The translations under genes were made by a program, and so were the position numbers. DNA of 64,000 nt from Clostridiales bacterium (GTDB lineage Bacteria > Bacillota > Clostridia > Saccharofermentanales > Saccharofermentanaceae), in the NCBI GenBank assembly GCA_017615755.1, contig JAFZZM010000016.1, forward strand, positions 1 through 64,000. The letters are read 5' to 3'. Shown here piece by piece: positions 39,072-47,327 of the stretch; within the stretch, counting starts at the first letter, position 1; the number at the start of each line of letters is the position of its first letter. Below the pieces are notes generated by a model that worked only from the letters and a program-made list of their open reading frames with translations, ran no database searches and had not been told where the DNA came from.

Positions 39072-39890
39072 ATGGATATCGACAATGACCTGGAATATAT
39101 CTATGACGGCACTTTTGAGGGTTTTCTGTGTTGCGTGTATGCTAGCCTTACGCGAAGGGAAGTGCCACGGCACATCTATGTGGAGACCGGTCTGCCGCTT
39201 CTGGGTGAGACGGCCACATGGATCCAGACAAATTGGGAACAGGCCCAGGCTGTATATGTCTCACTCAGCAGAAAGATCGGCATCGAGGCGCAGGATATGG
39301 TGAAGGAAGCATTTCTGACACATATGCACGACCGGGAGATGCGGTTATACAGATTTATTATTCTGGGATACAAGCTTGGAAGACTGGTCCTCAATAGCGA
39401 AGACTGGGTGGAGATACCGGAGGGGGCGCCTTCCCCATTAGGACGGAAGGTGAGATGCATTCCGGATCTGTGCCAGCGGGAACTGATCCTTCAGGTGTGG
39501 GAGGCAGTGAGAAACTACCGCGCGGAAGTAAAGAATGTGGAAGGTTCGCTACGGTTCCGTTCCTACACGGATGTGATGGTAGCCTGCATCATGCCGCACA
39601 ATCGGGTGCTGCCGAGTCTGGCTGAGTTTTTCGAGAAGCGTTTTCGTGAGAACAATTTTCTGGTGTATGACAAGACGCATCAGATGGCGGCGGTACACAG
39701 GCAGGAGGGCACGATGGTGACTTCGATGAAGGAGATGCAGCTTCCGGTCCTGTATGATGAGAAGAATGTTTATGAGAAACTCTGGCGGTCCTGGTATGAC
39801 AAGCTCCACATCGAGCCGCCGATGAAGGCCCACTATGCGATGAATGAGATGAAGAACCGGCTCTGGTGTGAGATCGGTGGGACAGGCTGA
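39072..39890 (+). CDS. DUF4130-family putative DNA metabolism/repair protein
   Basis: The 272-residue protein starts DIDNDLEYIYDGTFEGFLCCVYAS, the signature of the DUF4130 family (TIGR03915-type, probable DNA metabolism protein). Family members usually lie next to, or act with, a radical SAM putative DNA repair protein and are sometimes fused to uracil-DNA glycosylase. Conserved internal segments include HDREMRLYRFIILGYKLGR and a C-terminal KLWRSWYDKLHIEPP. Its SOS-type promoter independently supports a DNA-repair role. The radical SAM partner is not adjacent and not elsewhere in this window. RBS AAAGGAGG. Biochemical activity unknown. Confidence 0.88.
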   Translation: MDIDNDLEYIYDGTFEGFLCCVYASLTRREVPRHIYVETGLPLLGETATWIQTNWEQAQAVYVSLSRKIGIEAQDMVKEAFLTHMHDREMRLYRFIILGYKLGRLVLNSEDWVEIPEGAPSPLGRKVRCIPDLCQRELILQVWEAVRNYRAEVKNVEGSLRFRSYTDVMVACIMPHNRVLPSLAEFFEKRFRENNFLVYDKTHQMAAVHRQEGTMVTSMKEMQLPVLYDEKNVYEKLWRSWYDKLHIEPPMKAHYAMNEMKNRLWCEIGGTG

Positions 39891-39983
39891 ATAAAAGGAG
39901 CGGCTTTCGATCCGGAAAACCGCTTCAATATCTGCTGAGACGGGATCGCTCTCCTCAAAGCAAGCTTGTATAATTGGCGATTT

Positions 39984-40270
39984 CATACTTTTTAGAGTTT
40001 TATCTGGAAAACGTATGTACCTTCTCTTCCGTGTTTTGGGTGGATTCATACTTTTTGAAATATTCTGCTTGAAATGTATGAATAACCATGAGTCCTTCCT
40101 CCTTAGATTCCATACATTTGAATTTAAAAGCATTAAAATGTATGAATGGGTGCTTTTTGAGAGGATTGTAATACATACATTTTGAAAAGAATTGGCGAAA
40201 AAGTATGAAAACGTGATTCCTGAGCATGAGTGCGTACATACATTTTGAAAGAAATTGATGAAAAAATATG
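39984..40270. repeat. Five-unit array of 34-bp palindromic-ended elements, 63-64-bp period
   Basis: Units are at 39984-40017, 40047-40080, 40111-40144, 40174-40207 and 40237-40270, each exactly 34 bp. The spacers are 29, 30, 29 and 29 bp. Each unit opens with CATAC-N-TTT(T/G) and closes with the inverse; the inner ~14 bp varies, often containing TTGAAA. The base after CATAC differs between the two arms of four of the five units, so the half-site rather than base-pairing is conserved. The spacers are not similar to each other. Two more copies lie at 52946 and 53117. The array occupies the 571-bp gene-free gap between the DUF4130 gene and a convergent lipoprotein gene. Confidence 0.9.
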
Positions 40271-40341
40271 AACGGCCTTTAATGGGTAGAGAACGGATAG
40301 AGTGAGGCACAATCTGATAGAAGACAGTTGGGAATAAAGCA

Positions 40342-40378
40342 TGAAGAAAAGGGGATGTTTCAGAATAGAAACATCCCC
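40342..40378 (-). terminator. Terminator of the minus-strand lipoprotein gene
   Basis: GGGGATGTTTC (40351-40361) and GAAACATCCCC (40368-40378) are a perfect 11-bp stem. On the minus strand it is followed by TTTTCTT, so it serves the lipoprotein gene ending at 40462; on the plus strand the following sequence is a poorer T-run. Confidence 0.8.
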
Positions 40379-40461
40379 TGCTTTCTCAGAGATACCGGTC
40401 TGATTGTTCTGTTCAAAGTAAAACCACATGTATGTGGCAAGAAAAACGGAAAAAATCTGCC

Positions 40462-41313
40462 TTATGTCCAGTAGATGTGCAGTTCAACGACCTCGCCGCC
40501 GGAAATCTTGATCACGCAGCTGCCGGACGCTTCGTAGAACCCATTCAGGCGGTTCTCATTCAGACTGGTGAACCAGTCCTGACGACTCGTGTACCACCAG
40601 AAACAAGTATCAAAGATCGGGACGCCGGTTTTTTTTGCTTTATCAAATTCTGCCTCTTCTTCCGGGGAGAGAAGAAACGGATAAGAATCGGTGATCCGGA
40701 CGGAAAGCGAAAGCGGAAGTTCCGCGGTGAATTCATCTTTCAGCAGAGGCAGGTCACTTCCGCCGAGCAGATAGTAAAGTCCGTCGCTGTCCTGATGGAG
40801 AATGAGATATTCTTCGAACATGACATCTCCGTCTTCTTCAATCGAACTTACAGTAATGGTATCCATCGGAAGATCTCTGCAGTTGATCTCGATCTTCTGA
40901 CCGACTTCCATCTTGGATACTTCTTCCTTCGTGAATGTGATCATGGTACCGAGATTGAAGACGATCTTCTGTCCGTCTTCGCTGACCCTGAATAATCCAC
41001 CTCTGTAGGTTCCGTCTTCCACATCTTTGGCTTCGCGGATCGGGAGCGGTTCTTCTTCCGTTTCGTCAGGATCTGTGGCAGGTTCGGTAGTTTCCTCTGT
41101 TGTTTCTTCAGTAGTTTCTTCAGTAGTTGTCGTTGCTTCGGTTGTAGTTTCTTCCGTGGTAGTGGTTGCCTCGGTAGTCGCTTCCGTAGTGGTCTGCTCC
41201 GTCGTGGGGGCTTCTGTTTTTGAAGTGGTGGTTTCCGACTTGGAGCTGCAGCCACTGACCAGTGAAGCAACAAGTGCAGCGGTAGTGATCATTGTAAGTA
41301 GTTTCTTTTTCAT
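40462..41313 (-). CDS. Lipoprotein with Thr/Glu-rich linker, unknown function
   Basis: The start is the ATG at 41313. Residues 1-23 are a lipoprotein signal with lipobox VSGC. A Thr/Glu repeat linker (TTTEATTE units, about 25-90) spans the wall region. The C-terminal ~190 residues (DGTYRGGLFRVSEDGQKIVFNLGTM onward) form a compact, mostly beta domain that I cannot assign; it includes two Trp-rich patches (TCFWWYTSRQDW). 283 residues. The linker style matches other lipoproteins in the window. It is probably monocistronic, with its own terminator at 40342-40378. Confidence 0.78.
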   Translation of the reverse strand: MKKKLLTMITTAALVASLVSGCSSKSETTTSKTEAPTTEQTTTEATTEATTTTEETTTEATTTTEETTEETTEETTEPATDPDETEEEPLPIREAKDVEDGTYRGGLFRVSEDGQKIVFNLGTMITFTKEEVSKMEVGQKIEINCRDLPMDTITVSSIEEDGDVMFEEYLILHQDSDGLYYLLGGSDLPLLKDEFTAELPLSLSVRITDSYPFLLSPEEEAEFDKAKKTGVPIFDTCFWWYTSRQDWFTSLNENRLNGFYEASGSCVIKISGGEVVELHIYWT

Positions 41314-41448
41314 AAAGGATGCCCTCATCTTTCTTTTGTTCCTATAAAATATTTAACACTAAAACGAAGAAATAGTGTATGTGCAAAATGTAGATTTAGA
41401 TGTTGGAAAAATGGTTGTGAGAGTGGGATAGAAAAGAATGACGAAAAA

Positions 41449-42831
41449 TCACTCTGCTTCAGTATCCTTTGCCTCGATCTTTTTCTTCAGTGCAAAGAGG
41501 AAGTGGATCGCAAACGGAAGACTGGTCAGGAAAGTCAGGATATCACTGGCCGGGAAGATCAGTTCGACGCCGGTAAGGCCCCAGATCGCAGGGAGAATGA
41601 AGACACAGGGACTAAAGAATAGACCCTGACGCAAACTGGAAAGGAATGAGGCCTTGAGTCTCTGACCCATGGATTGGAAAGTCATGTTACACATAACGTT
41701 CACGGTAAGAAGCGGCATGACCAGTGCTTCGAAACGAAGTGCCCGTGTACCGATGGAGATGGCTTCCGCATCGTCAATGAAGAGCGGCATGAGAGCCGGT
41801 GCGAAAATGTAGAGGATAACGCCGAAGACCAGCATGATCGCCGTGCCGAAAACGTAAGTGAAGAGGAAGGCGGTCTTCACGCGGTCCCATCTCTTGGCAC
41901 CGAAGTTGTAACCCAGTACAGGCTGATATCCCTGACCGATACCGAGCAGGAAACAGAAGATCAGCATGAAGACTTTGCCGAAGATACCCATGGCCGAGAG
42001 GGCCGAGTCCTGGGCGATGTCGCCGGCAACCTTGTTCAGGCAGATAGTGGATATGCTGGCCAGACCCTGACGCAGAAGAGAAGGAAGTCCGGTAAACCAG
42101 ATGTTGAGGTGGAAGTCCTTTTTCTTCGAGAACAGGGAGAGAGAAAGCTTGGAAATGTTTTTCTTCTTCAGGACCGGGACGAGAAGCAGAACAAAAGAGA
42201 TGCTCTGGCTGAGAAGTGTGGCCATAGCAGCGCCGGAGACGCCGAGACCGAGAACGTTGATAAAGAGAGGGTCGAGGCAGATATTGAGCACGCCGCCAAG
42301 ACCGATACCGATCATGGAGAAGACGGCTTTCCCTTCCCAGCGCCAGAGGTTGTTGAGTACGTAGGTGCCCATCATGATCGGGGCGCCACAGAGGATATAG
42401 CGGGCGTAGACCTTCGCGTAAGGAAGCGCGGTGGGTGTCGAGCCAAGCAAGTTCATGATCGGCTCCAGGAAGATCAGGCCCAATGCCGTGATCAGGGCAC
42501 CGATTCCGACTGCGGAGAAAAAACTGGTGGACAGAGCTTGTCCGGCCGTGTCTTTATCTTTTGCACCAAGTGCCCTTGAGATGATACTTCCTGAACCCAT
42601 GCCAAGAGTAAATCCGATGGCCTGGATAATGGCCATGAGAGAGAAAACGACGCTGACAGCAGCAGACTGGCTCTTGCCGAGTTGGGAAACAAAGTATGTG
42701 TCGGCGGTGTTATAGATACCCGTAACAAGCATGCTGACAGTAGTCGGAAGCGCAAGCTTCATGACGAGCGGGCACACAGGAGATTCAGTCATTCTCCGGA
42801 ATTGTTTCTGGTCACGGGTGAGTTCTGCCAC
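41449..42831 (-). CDS. MATE family multidrug/cation antiporter
   Basis: 460 residues, twelve predicted transmembrane helices in two homologous halves. Typical MATE features are the N-terminal PLVMKLALPTTVSMLVTGIYNTADTYFVSQLG with the ion-site region, GMGSGSIISRALGAKD in the first half, and GQGYQPVLGYNFGAKRWDRV in the second. Likely Na+- or H+-coupled export of organic cations or metabolites; the substrate cannot be read from sequence. It diverges from aroK across a 250-bp AT-rich gap with no other recognisable gene. Confidence 0.93.
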   Translation of the reverse strand: MAELTRDQKQFRRMTESPVCPLVMKLALPTTVSMLVTGIYNTADTYFVSQLGKSQSAAVSVVFSLMAIIQAIGFTLGMGSGSIISRALGAKDKDTAGQALSTSFFSAVGIGALITALGLIFLEPIMNLLGSTPTALPYAKVYARYILCGAPIMMGTYVLNNLWRWEGKAVFSMIGIGLGGVLNICLDPLFINVLGLGVSGAAMATLLSQSISFVLLLVPVLKKKNISKLSLSLFSKKKDFHLNIWFTGLPSLLRQGLASISTICLNKVAGDIAQDSALSAMGIFGKVFMLIFCFLLGIGQGYQPVLGYNFGAKRWDRVKTAFLFTYVFGTAIMLVFGVILYIFAPALMPLFIDDAEAISIGTRALRFEALVMPLLTVNVMCNMTFQSMGQRLKASFLSSLRQGLFFSPCVFILPAIWGLTGVELIFPASDILTFLTSLPFAIHFLFALKKKIEAKDTEAE

Positions 42832-43078
42832 TGGGAATACCTCATTTCAAAGTCGATCAACGAAGATGTCAGATAAAGGTCAATTCAAACAGTGACCATT
42901 ATAGCAAAGAAGAATTTGATATAAAATTCGAAAAATGCACGAATTTTCATAAAATCAGAGTGTTTTGCTTTGAAAAGGGTACGATTTTCCCGCTGAATTG
43001 TTATACTGATTGTATAGCACGAACGACTGTGAAACGCAGAAGGATCGATGCATATGAAACGAAAAGGGGGGAGTGCTT

Positions 43079-43633
43079 TTGCTGAAGAAGATGGTAGTTC
43101 TCATTGGAATGCCCGGCAGCGGCAAGAGCACGATCGGAAGGATCCTCTCTTTGGATCTGGGCGTGCCTTTTGTGGATACGGACCGCCTGATCATTGAGAA
43201 TGAAGGTATGCCGCTTGCGGAGATACAGTCGCAGAAGGGAATGAAGTATTTCATGGAGGCGGAGGAGAGTGCGCTTCTCTCGCTGGATGATTCCCCGAAG
43301 ATCGTGGCAACGGGTGGCAGCGCCATTTTCCATGAGCATGCCATGACGTACCTGACGTATGTGTCCAAGGTGGTATTTCTGGATACGGAACTCCGGACAC
43401 TGACCAGAAGGATCGGAGATCCGAAAAGAAGGGGCGTGGTACTGGGCAAGACCCAGACTATCCCCAGTGTGTTTTTTGAGAGAAGACCGCTATACCTGCG
43501 ATATGCGGATATCCGGGTGCGGGTCCGCCACAGCCGTCCGAAAGATGTGGTGGAGATGGTGAAGAAGAAACTGATCGAGGACGGGATCATTGAAGTGAAA
43601 AAGAAAGAGGAACAAGATGGACAAGAAGGATAA
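43079..43633 (+). CDS. aroK: Shikimate kinase
   Basis: Phosphorylates shikimate at the 3-hydroxyl in chorismate synthesis. Walker A is GMPGSGKSTIGRIL. PFVDTDRLI carries the shikimate-binding Asp, VATGGSAIF matches the conserved GGG/A region, and ERRPLYLRYAD matches the C-terminal RxPLY motif. About 184 residues. The start is uncertain: the ribosome site GGGGGGAG at 43065-43072 best fits the TTG at 43079. GTG 43073 is too close and ATG 43091 too far. The 3' end overlaps the ArsR gene by 17 bp. No other aro genes are nearby. Confidence 0.88.
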   Translation: MLKKMVVLIGMPGSGKSTIGRILSLDLGVPFVDTDRLIIENEGMPLAEIQSQKGMKYFMEAEESALLSLDDSPKIVATGGSAIFHEHAMTYLTYVSKVVFLDTELRTLTRRIGDPKRRGVVLGKTQTIPSVFFERRPLYLRYADIRVRVRHSRPKDVVEMVKKKLIEDGIIEVKKKEEQDGQEG

Positions 43634-43916
43634 AGTGGACGAGACTTTATACGACCTGGCAGATCTTTTTAAAGTGTTCGGAGATTCGACAAGATTGAGG
43701 ATCCTTTACGAGCTGATGGACGGCGAGCGCTGCGTGGGCGAACTGGCCGATGCGCTGGAGATGAACCAGTCTGCGGTTTCGCATCAGCTGAAGGTCTTAA
43801 AGCAGAATAAACTCGTAAGAAATACCCGCTCCGGAAAGATGATCTCGTATGCTCTGGCAGATGACCATGTCAAAGATATTCTGGCCCTTGGTAAAGAGCA
43901 TATTGAAGAATTGTGA
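43617..43916 (+). CDS. ArsR/SmtB family metal-responsive repressor with alpha-5 zinc site
   Basis: 99-residue winged helix repressor. The recognition region is CVGELADALEMNQSAVSHQLKVLKQNKLV. The C-terminal helix (DDHVKDILALGKEHIEEL) contains Asp-x-His-x10-His-x2-Glu. This is the alpha-5 metal-site spacing of SmtB/CzrA-type zinc sensors, so Zn(II) or Co(II) sensing is predicted. The alpha-3N CxC site of cadmium/lead sensors is not present as such (only ERCVG). It overlaps aroK by 17 bp. No metal transporter is in the neighbourhood, so the target is probably elsewhere. Confidence 0.9.
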   Translation: MDKKDKVDETLYDLADLFKVFGDSTRLRILYELMDGERCVGELADALEMNQSAVSHQLKVLKQNKLVRNTRSGKMISYALADDHVKDILALGKEHIEEL

Positions 43917-44000
43917 TAATACGGTAACTTTGTCTCCCGAAGATATATGCTAAAATAATTCCGACATGAGTTATAAGCATGTTATTTGGAGGTTATCAGA

Positions 44001-46205
44001 ATGGTTAGACGGGTTTTACCGCGATGGGCTTCGAAAGTCGCGGTCATGATTATGTTTTCTTTACTGCTTTCGTTTGTGACACCGATGAATACGAAAGAGG
44101 TAAAAGCACTGGAGACAGACGAGATCGCATCTCAGGATGTAAAGATCGACGATCCCACACAAGGTGAAAAAGAACTGCCGAGAGAGGATTCCGAAGATCA
44201 GGACGATCAGGAACCGTCTCCGACTACCGAGGTCACACCGACAGGCGCGCCGGAGGATGATCCGGAAGCAACTCCATCTGCGGCACCGACTGAAGCGCCG
44301 GAAGAAACACCCGTTCCGACAATATCCGGAACACCTGAAGAAACCCCTGTCCCGTCAGTGACGGAAGTACCGACTGAAACACCGGTACCGACAGAAATCC
44401 CCGAACCAACTGTAACCGAGATCCCAACAGAGACACCGGTACCGACAGAAACGCCGGAACCGACAGGAACGGAAGAACCGACGGCTACGCCGGAACCGAC
44501 TATTACCGAAACCCCGACACCTACCGAAACCCCGACTGAAACCCCGACACCGACTGAAACTCCGACGCCGGAAGTGACTTCCGCACCGGTCACCCCTTCT
44601 CCGGAAGAGGGCATAACCGGATTTGTGACCCGTCTTTATAATCTGGTCCTGGGCCGTGAACCGGAAGACGGTGGACTTACATTCTGGACCACGAAACTGA
44701 AAAAAGGTGAAATGACTGCCGCTGAAGTGGCTTACGGTTTTGTTGTAGGCGAAGAATTCGCGCAGAGAAACTTAAGTGACAGACAAAGACTGGATATCAT
44801 GTACCTCACATTCATGGACCGTGAAGGTGAGCAGGCTGGTATCGACTACTGGATGGGCCGTTTCCGCGAAGGTCTTACCATGGAACAGCTCTATGCCGGA
44901 TTCGTCAATGCGGAAGAATTCTTCAATGTATGCAGCAGCTATGGTGTGGAAGCAGGTATGTATCTGCAGGGCCATTCCCTGAAAGCCATCAACCGGGCCT
45001 ATAGTTTTATCAACCGCATGTACAGGAAGTGCCTGGACCGTGAAGGTGAGTACAAGGGCCTTCAGTACTGGGTCGATCAGATCATGAACCACAACGTCAG
45101 CCTGGGTGCAGCGGCTTCGGAGTTCGTATTCAGTAAGGAATACATCGCCAAGGATGTCGATCTGGAGACATATCTGACCACGTTATACCGTGTATTCATG
45201 AACCGTCAGCCTGACGAGGGCGGTATGGCAAGCTGGATGAGAAGCGGTCTGCCGCGTGAGCAGATCTTCAATGCTTTTGTCGGATCGCAGGAATTCTCCA
45301 ACATCTGCAGCAGTTTTGAATTGAGCAAATACAACCGCCCGTTCACCAAGAAGGTCCCGAAGTCGGACCGTCCGCTCGAAGGAAAAGTGATCTTCGTGGA
45401 TCCGGGTCATGGTAAGATCGATCCGGGTGCCGTTGTTTACGGCGTGCAGGAAGCGCCGATCAACCTGGCAATCGGTCTGAAGACGCAAAAAGCACTGGAA
45501 GATCTTGGTGCCACGGTCATCATGACAAGAACCAGCAATACCTGGGTCAGCCTGTATTCCAGAAATGCGATCGTACATCAGTACTGCCTGCGCTATCTGG
45601 AAGACAATGCACTTCCGAGTGTTCCTTCCTACATCCAGATGTACATCGAAGGCTCCCTCGCAGATGTATTCAAGCAGAACACCAACGAGATCGAAGGCAT
45701 GGGCATCATGGGCGGAACCGGCATGTGCGATGAGCTCAAGCAGCTCTTCTTCGTCGAACAGTCCATGGATAACTTCGCATATGTTTCCATCCACTGTAAT
45801 GCCGCAGACAGCAAGGCGGCACACGGTACTTCCGTTTACTATGTGACTGACCAGTCCATGAAGGAAAGCGAAGCAAGAATGGTCAAGCGTGATCCGGATA
45901 TGTACAAGGATCCTCGCTGCCCGATCCGTGAACCTCTGACAGGCCGTGACGGCGCCATGAACCAGTACTACTCCGACTGCCTCTACAGAGGCGTGGTCGG
46001 CCGTGTACCGCAGTTCGCATCCAGCCGTCATACGATCACCGATAACTTCTGTGTTCTTCGTGAACACGGTATCACTTCGGCAATGGTCGAGGTCGCCTAC
46101 CTCACCAACGACGCCGACAGAAAGAATCTTCAGGATCCGGCGATTCAGGAAAAGGTTGCCCAGGGTATCGCAGACGGTATGGTCCTGTACTTCACAAGGA
46201 GCTGA
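44001..46205 (+). CDS. Secreted N-acetylmuramoyl-L-alanine amidase with DUF4214 repeats
   Basis: The ATG at 44001 follows GGAGG by seven bases; a TTG further upstream is unlikely. It has 734 residues: a signal peptide (about 1-35, ending near VKALE), a Pro/Thr/Glu linker of repeated ETPVPTE-type units (about 50-205), and about three DUF4214-like repeats (210-440; unit pattern LYNLVLGREPEDGGLTFW, LTFMDREGEQAGIDYW, YRVFMNRQPDEGGMASW). An amidase_3 zinc hydrolase domain follows (about 455-734; FVDPGHGKIDPGA, then VSIHCNAADSKAAHGTSVYYV, with a late Glu in MVEVAYLTN). Role: wall cleavage, with DUF4214 perhaps binding wall polymers. Confidence 0.9.
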   Translation: MVRRVLPRWASKVAVMIMFSLLLSFVTPMNTKEVKALETDEIASQDVKIDDPTQGEKELPREDSEDQDDQEPSPTTEVTPTGAPEDDPEATPSAAPTEAPEETPVPTISGTPEETPVPSVTEVPTETPVPTEIPEPTVTEIPTETPVPTETPEPTGTEEPTATPEPTITETPTPTETPTETPTPTETPTPEVTSAPVTPSPEEGITGFVTRLYNLVLGREPEDGGLTFWTTKLKKGEMTAAEVAYGFVVGEEFAQRNLSDRQRLDIMYLTFMDREGEQAGIDYWMGRFREGLTMEQLYAGFVNAEEFFNVCSSYGVEAGMYLQGHSLKAINRAYSFINRMYRKCLDREGEYKGLQYWVDQIMNHNVSLGAAASEFVFSKEYIAKDVDLETYLTTLYRVFMNRQPDEGGMASWMRSGLPREQIFNAFVGSQEFSNICSSFELSKYNRPFTKKVPKSDRPLEGKVIFVDPGHGKIDPGAVVYGVQEAPINLAIGLKTQKALEDLGATVIMTRTSNTWVSLYSRNAIVHQYCLRYLEDNALPSVPSYIQMYIEGSLADVFKQNTNEIEGMGIMGGTGMCDELKQLFFVEQSMDNFAYVSIHCNAADSKAAHGTSVYYVTDQSMKESEARMVKRDPDMYKDPRCPIREPLTGRDGAMNQYYSDCLYRGVVGRVPQFASSRHTITDNFCVLREHGITSAMVEVAYLTNDADRKNLQDPAIQEKVAQGIADGMVLYFTRS

Positions 46206-46206
46206 C

Positions 46207-46782
46207 ATGGACAGACGCCCCTCTTTCAGTGCTTTGGACATAATTCAGAAGGTCATCCGCGAGCATGTGCAGGAGGGCGATCTTTGTATTGACGCGACCG
46301 CAGGCCGCGGAAACGATACGGTTTTTTTATCCGAACTGGTCGGTCCGACAGGAAAAGTACTCGCCTTTGATATCCAGGAGGATGCCGTCAACAGTACACG
46401 TGCACTTCTTGAGGAAAAAGGCTTCTCTGACAGAGCGGAAGTATTCCTTCAAAGCCACAGTGAGATGGGAAGCCATGCGCAAGCAGGAACGGTATCCTGC
46501 ATCACATTTAATTTCGGCTGGCTCCCGAAGGGCGACCACAACATTTTCACGAGAAAAGAAACAAGCATCCCGGCCATCGAAACAGGATTGGAACTTCTCG
46601 CCGATGGAGGGATAATGACATTGATCATCTACTACGGAAGAGAGACGGGCTTCGAAGAAAAAGATGCACTTCTTTCTTTTTTTCCTACGATCGACAGCAG
46701 TAAATACACGGTGGTGGAGATGCCTTTCGTCAACAGAAACAACTGTCCGCCGATCCCGGTCGTGATTTTCAAGGGACGCTGA
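46207..46782 (+). CDS. mnmM: MnmM-type tRNA (mnm5s2U34) methyltransferase
   Basis: Class I SAM methyltransferase of the former YtqB group (rRNA_methylase Pfam family). In Gram-positive bacteria these methylate nm5s2U34 of tRNA to mnm5s2U, replacing the MnmC methylase of Gram-negatives. 191 residues. Motif I is CIDATAGRGNDTVFL (about 27-41), followed by FDIQEDAV, and the catalytic-loop signature is FNFGWLPKGDHNIFT (about 100-114). It starts 1 bp after the amidase stop, with the ribosome site AAGGAG overlapping the amidase end. Confidence 0.85.
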   Translation: MDRRPSFSALDIIQKVIREHVQEGDLCIDATAGRGNDTVFLSELVGPTGKVLAFDIQEDAVNSTRALLEEKGFSDRAEVFLQSHSEMGSHAQAGTVSCITFNFGWLPKGDHNIFTRKETSIPAIETGLELLADGGIMTLIIYYGRETGFEEKDALLSFFPTIDSSKYTVVEMPFVNRNNCPPIPVVIFKGR

Positions 46783-46800
46783 AACGCCCTGTTTTCAGGG

Positions 46801-46820
46801 GTGTAAAGTCATCTTTACAC
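46801..46820 (+). repeat. Perfect 8-bp dyad GTGTAAAG/CTTTACAC
   Basis: Arms at 46801-46808 and 46813-46820 around TCAT, just after the mnmM stop. A third GTGTAAAG follows at about 46834. It could be part of a tandem terminator (ATTTTT follows) or an operator. Confidence 0.5.
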
Positions 46821-46837
46821 ACGATTTTTCCCGGTGT

Positions 46838-46864
46838 AAAGCACTTTTGGTGGTGCTTTTTTTG
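46838..46864 (+). terminator. Intrinsic terminator after mnmM
   Basis: AAAGCAC (46838-46844) pairs with GTGCTTT (46853-46859), followed by TTTTG. Confidence 0.85.
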
Positions 46865-46948
46865 TGCCCGGAATACACTTCGAAGTGTGAGGCGGAGAAA
46901 AGAACGCCGGACGAAAAATGCAAGTGCTTTTCGAAGGAGGAAAAGAAA

Positions 46949-47215
46949 ATGTTGAGACAATTAGGAATCGGTAGTGGAACTTTTATCATGCTTATGGTGG
47001 CCGGATATTTCGTGATCAAGTGGGCGGTACGCGCGGCACTTCGCGAAGTCTACTATGAGGTAAAAGGAGAGAAGTCTCCGGAGGAACTGATGGTCGAAGA
47101 GATGATGGCGGACGATGAAGAAAAGAGAAGAGAGGCCAGAGAGGCACACGAGCTCCGCCGTCAGGAAAAGATCGCGGCCCGTCTTCAGAAGAAACAGGAG
47201 AAAGAGCAAGCGTGA
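46949..47215 (+). CDS. Small single-pass membrane protein with charged tail
   Basis: The start at 46949 has GAAGGAGG upstream. 88 residues: one transmembrane helix (about 5-25, GIGSGTFIMLMVAGYFVIKW), then a highly charged helical C-terminus (EEKRREAREAHELRRQEKIAARLQKKQEKEQ) that is probably a coiled coil facing the cytosol. A perfect palindrome ACACTTCGAAGTGT (46875-46888) lies 60 bp upstream and could be an operator. Family unknown. Confidence 0.7.
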   Translation: MLRQLGIGSGTFIMLMVAGYFVIKWAVRAALREVYYEVKGEKSPEELMVEEMMADDEEKRREAREAHELRRQEKIAARLQKKQEKEQA

Positions 47216-47327
47216 GCGCTAAGCGGAAAACAAAGAAAGGAAACGGCTTTCCGATGTTTGCCAACCCTTTTCAAATGTAGTTAAATAGATTTGTCATAGT
47301 GACGAGTCTAGTAGAAGAGGGAAAAAG

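Noticed and set aside
39984..40270. CRISPR array
   Set aside because: Spacer length (29-30) and unit length (34) fit, but only the ends of the units are conserved and there are no cas genes.
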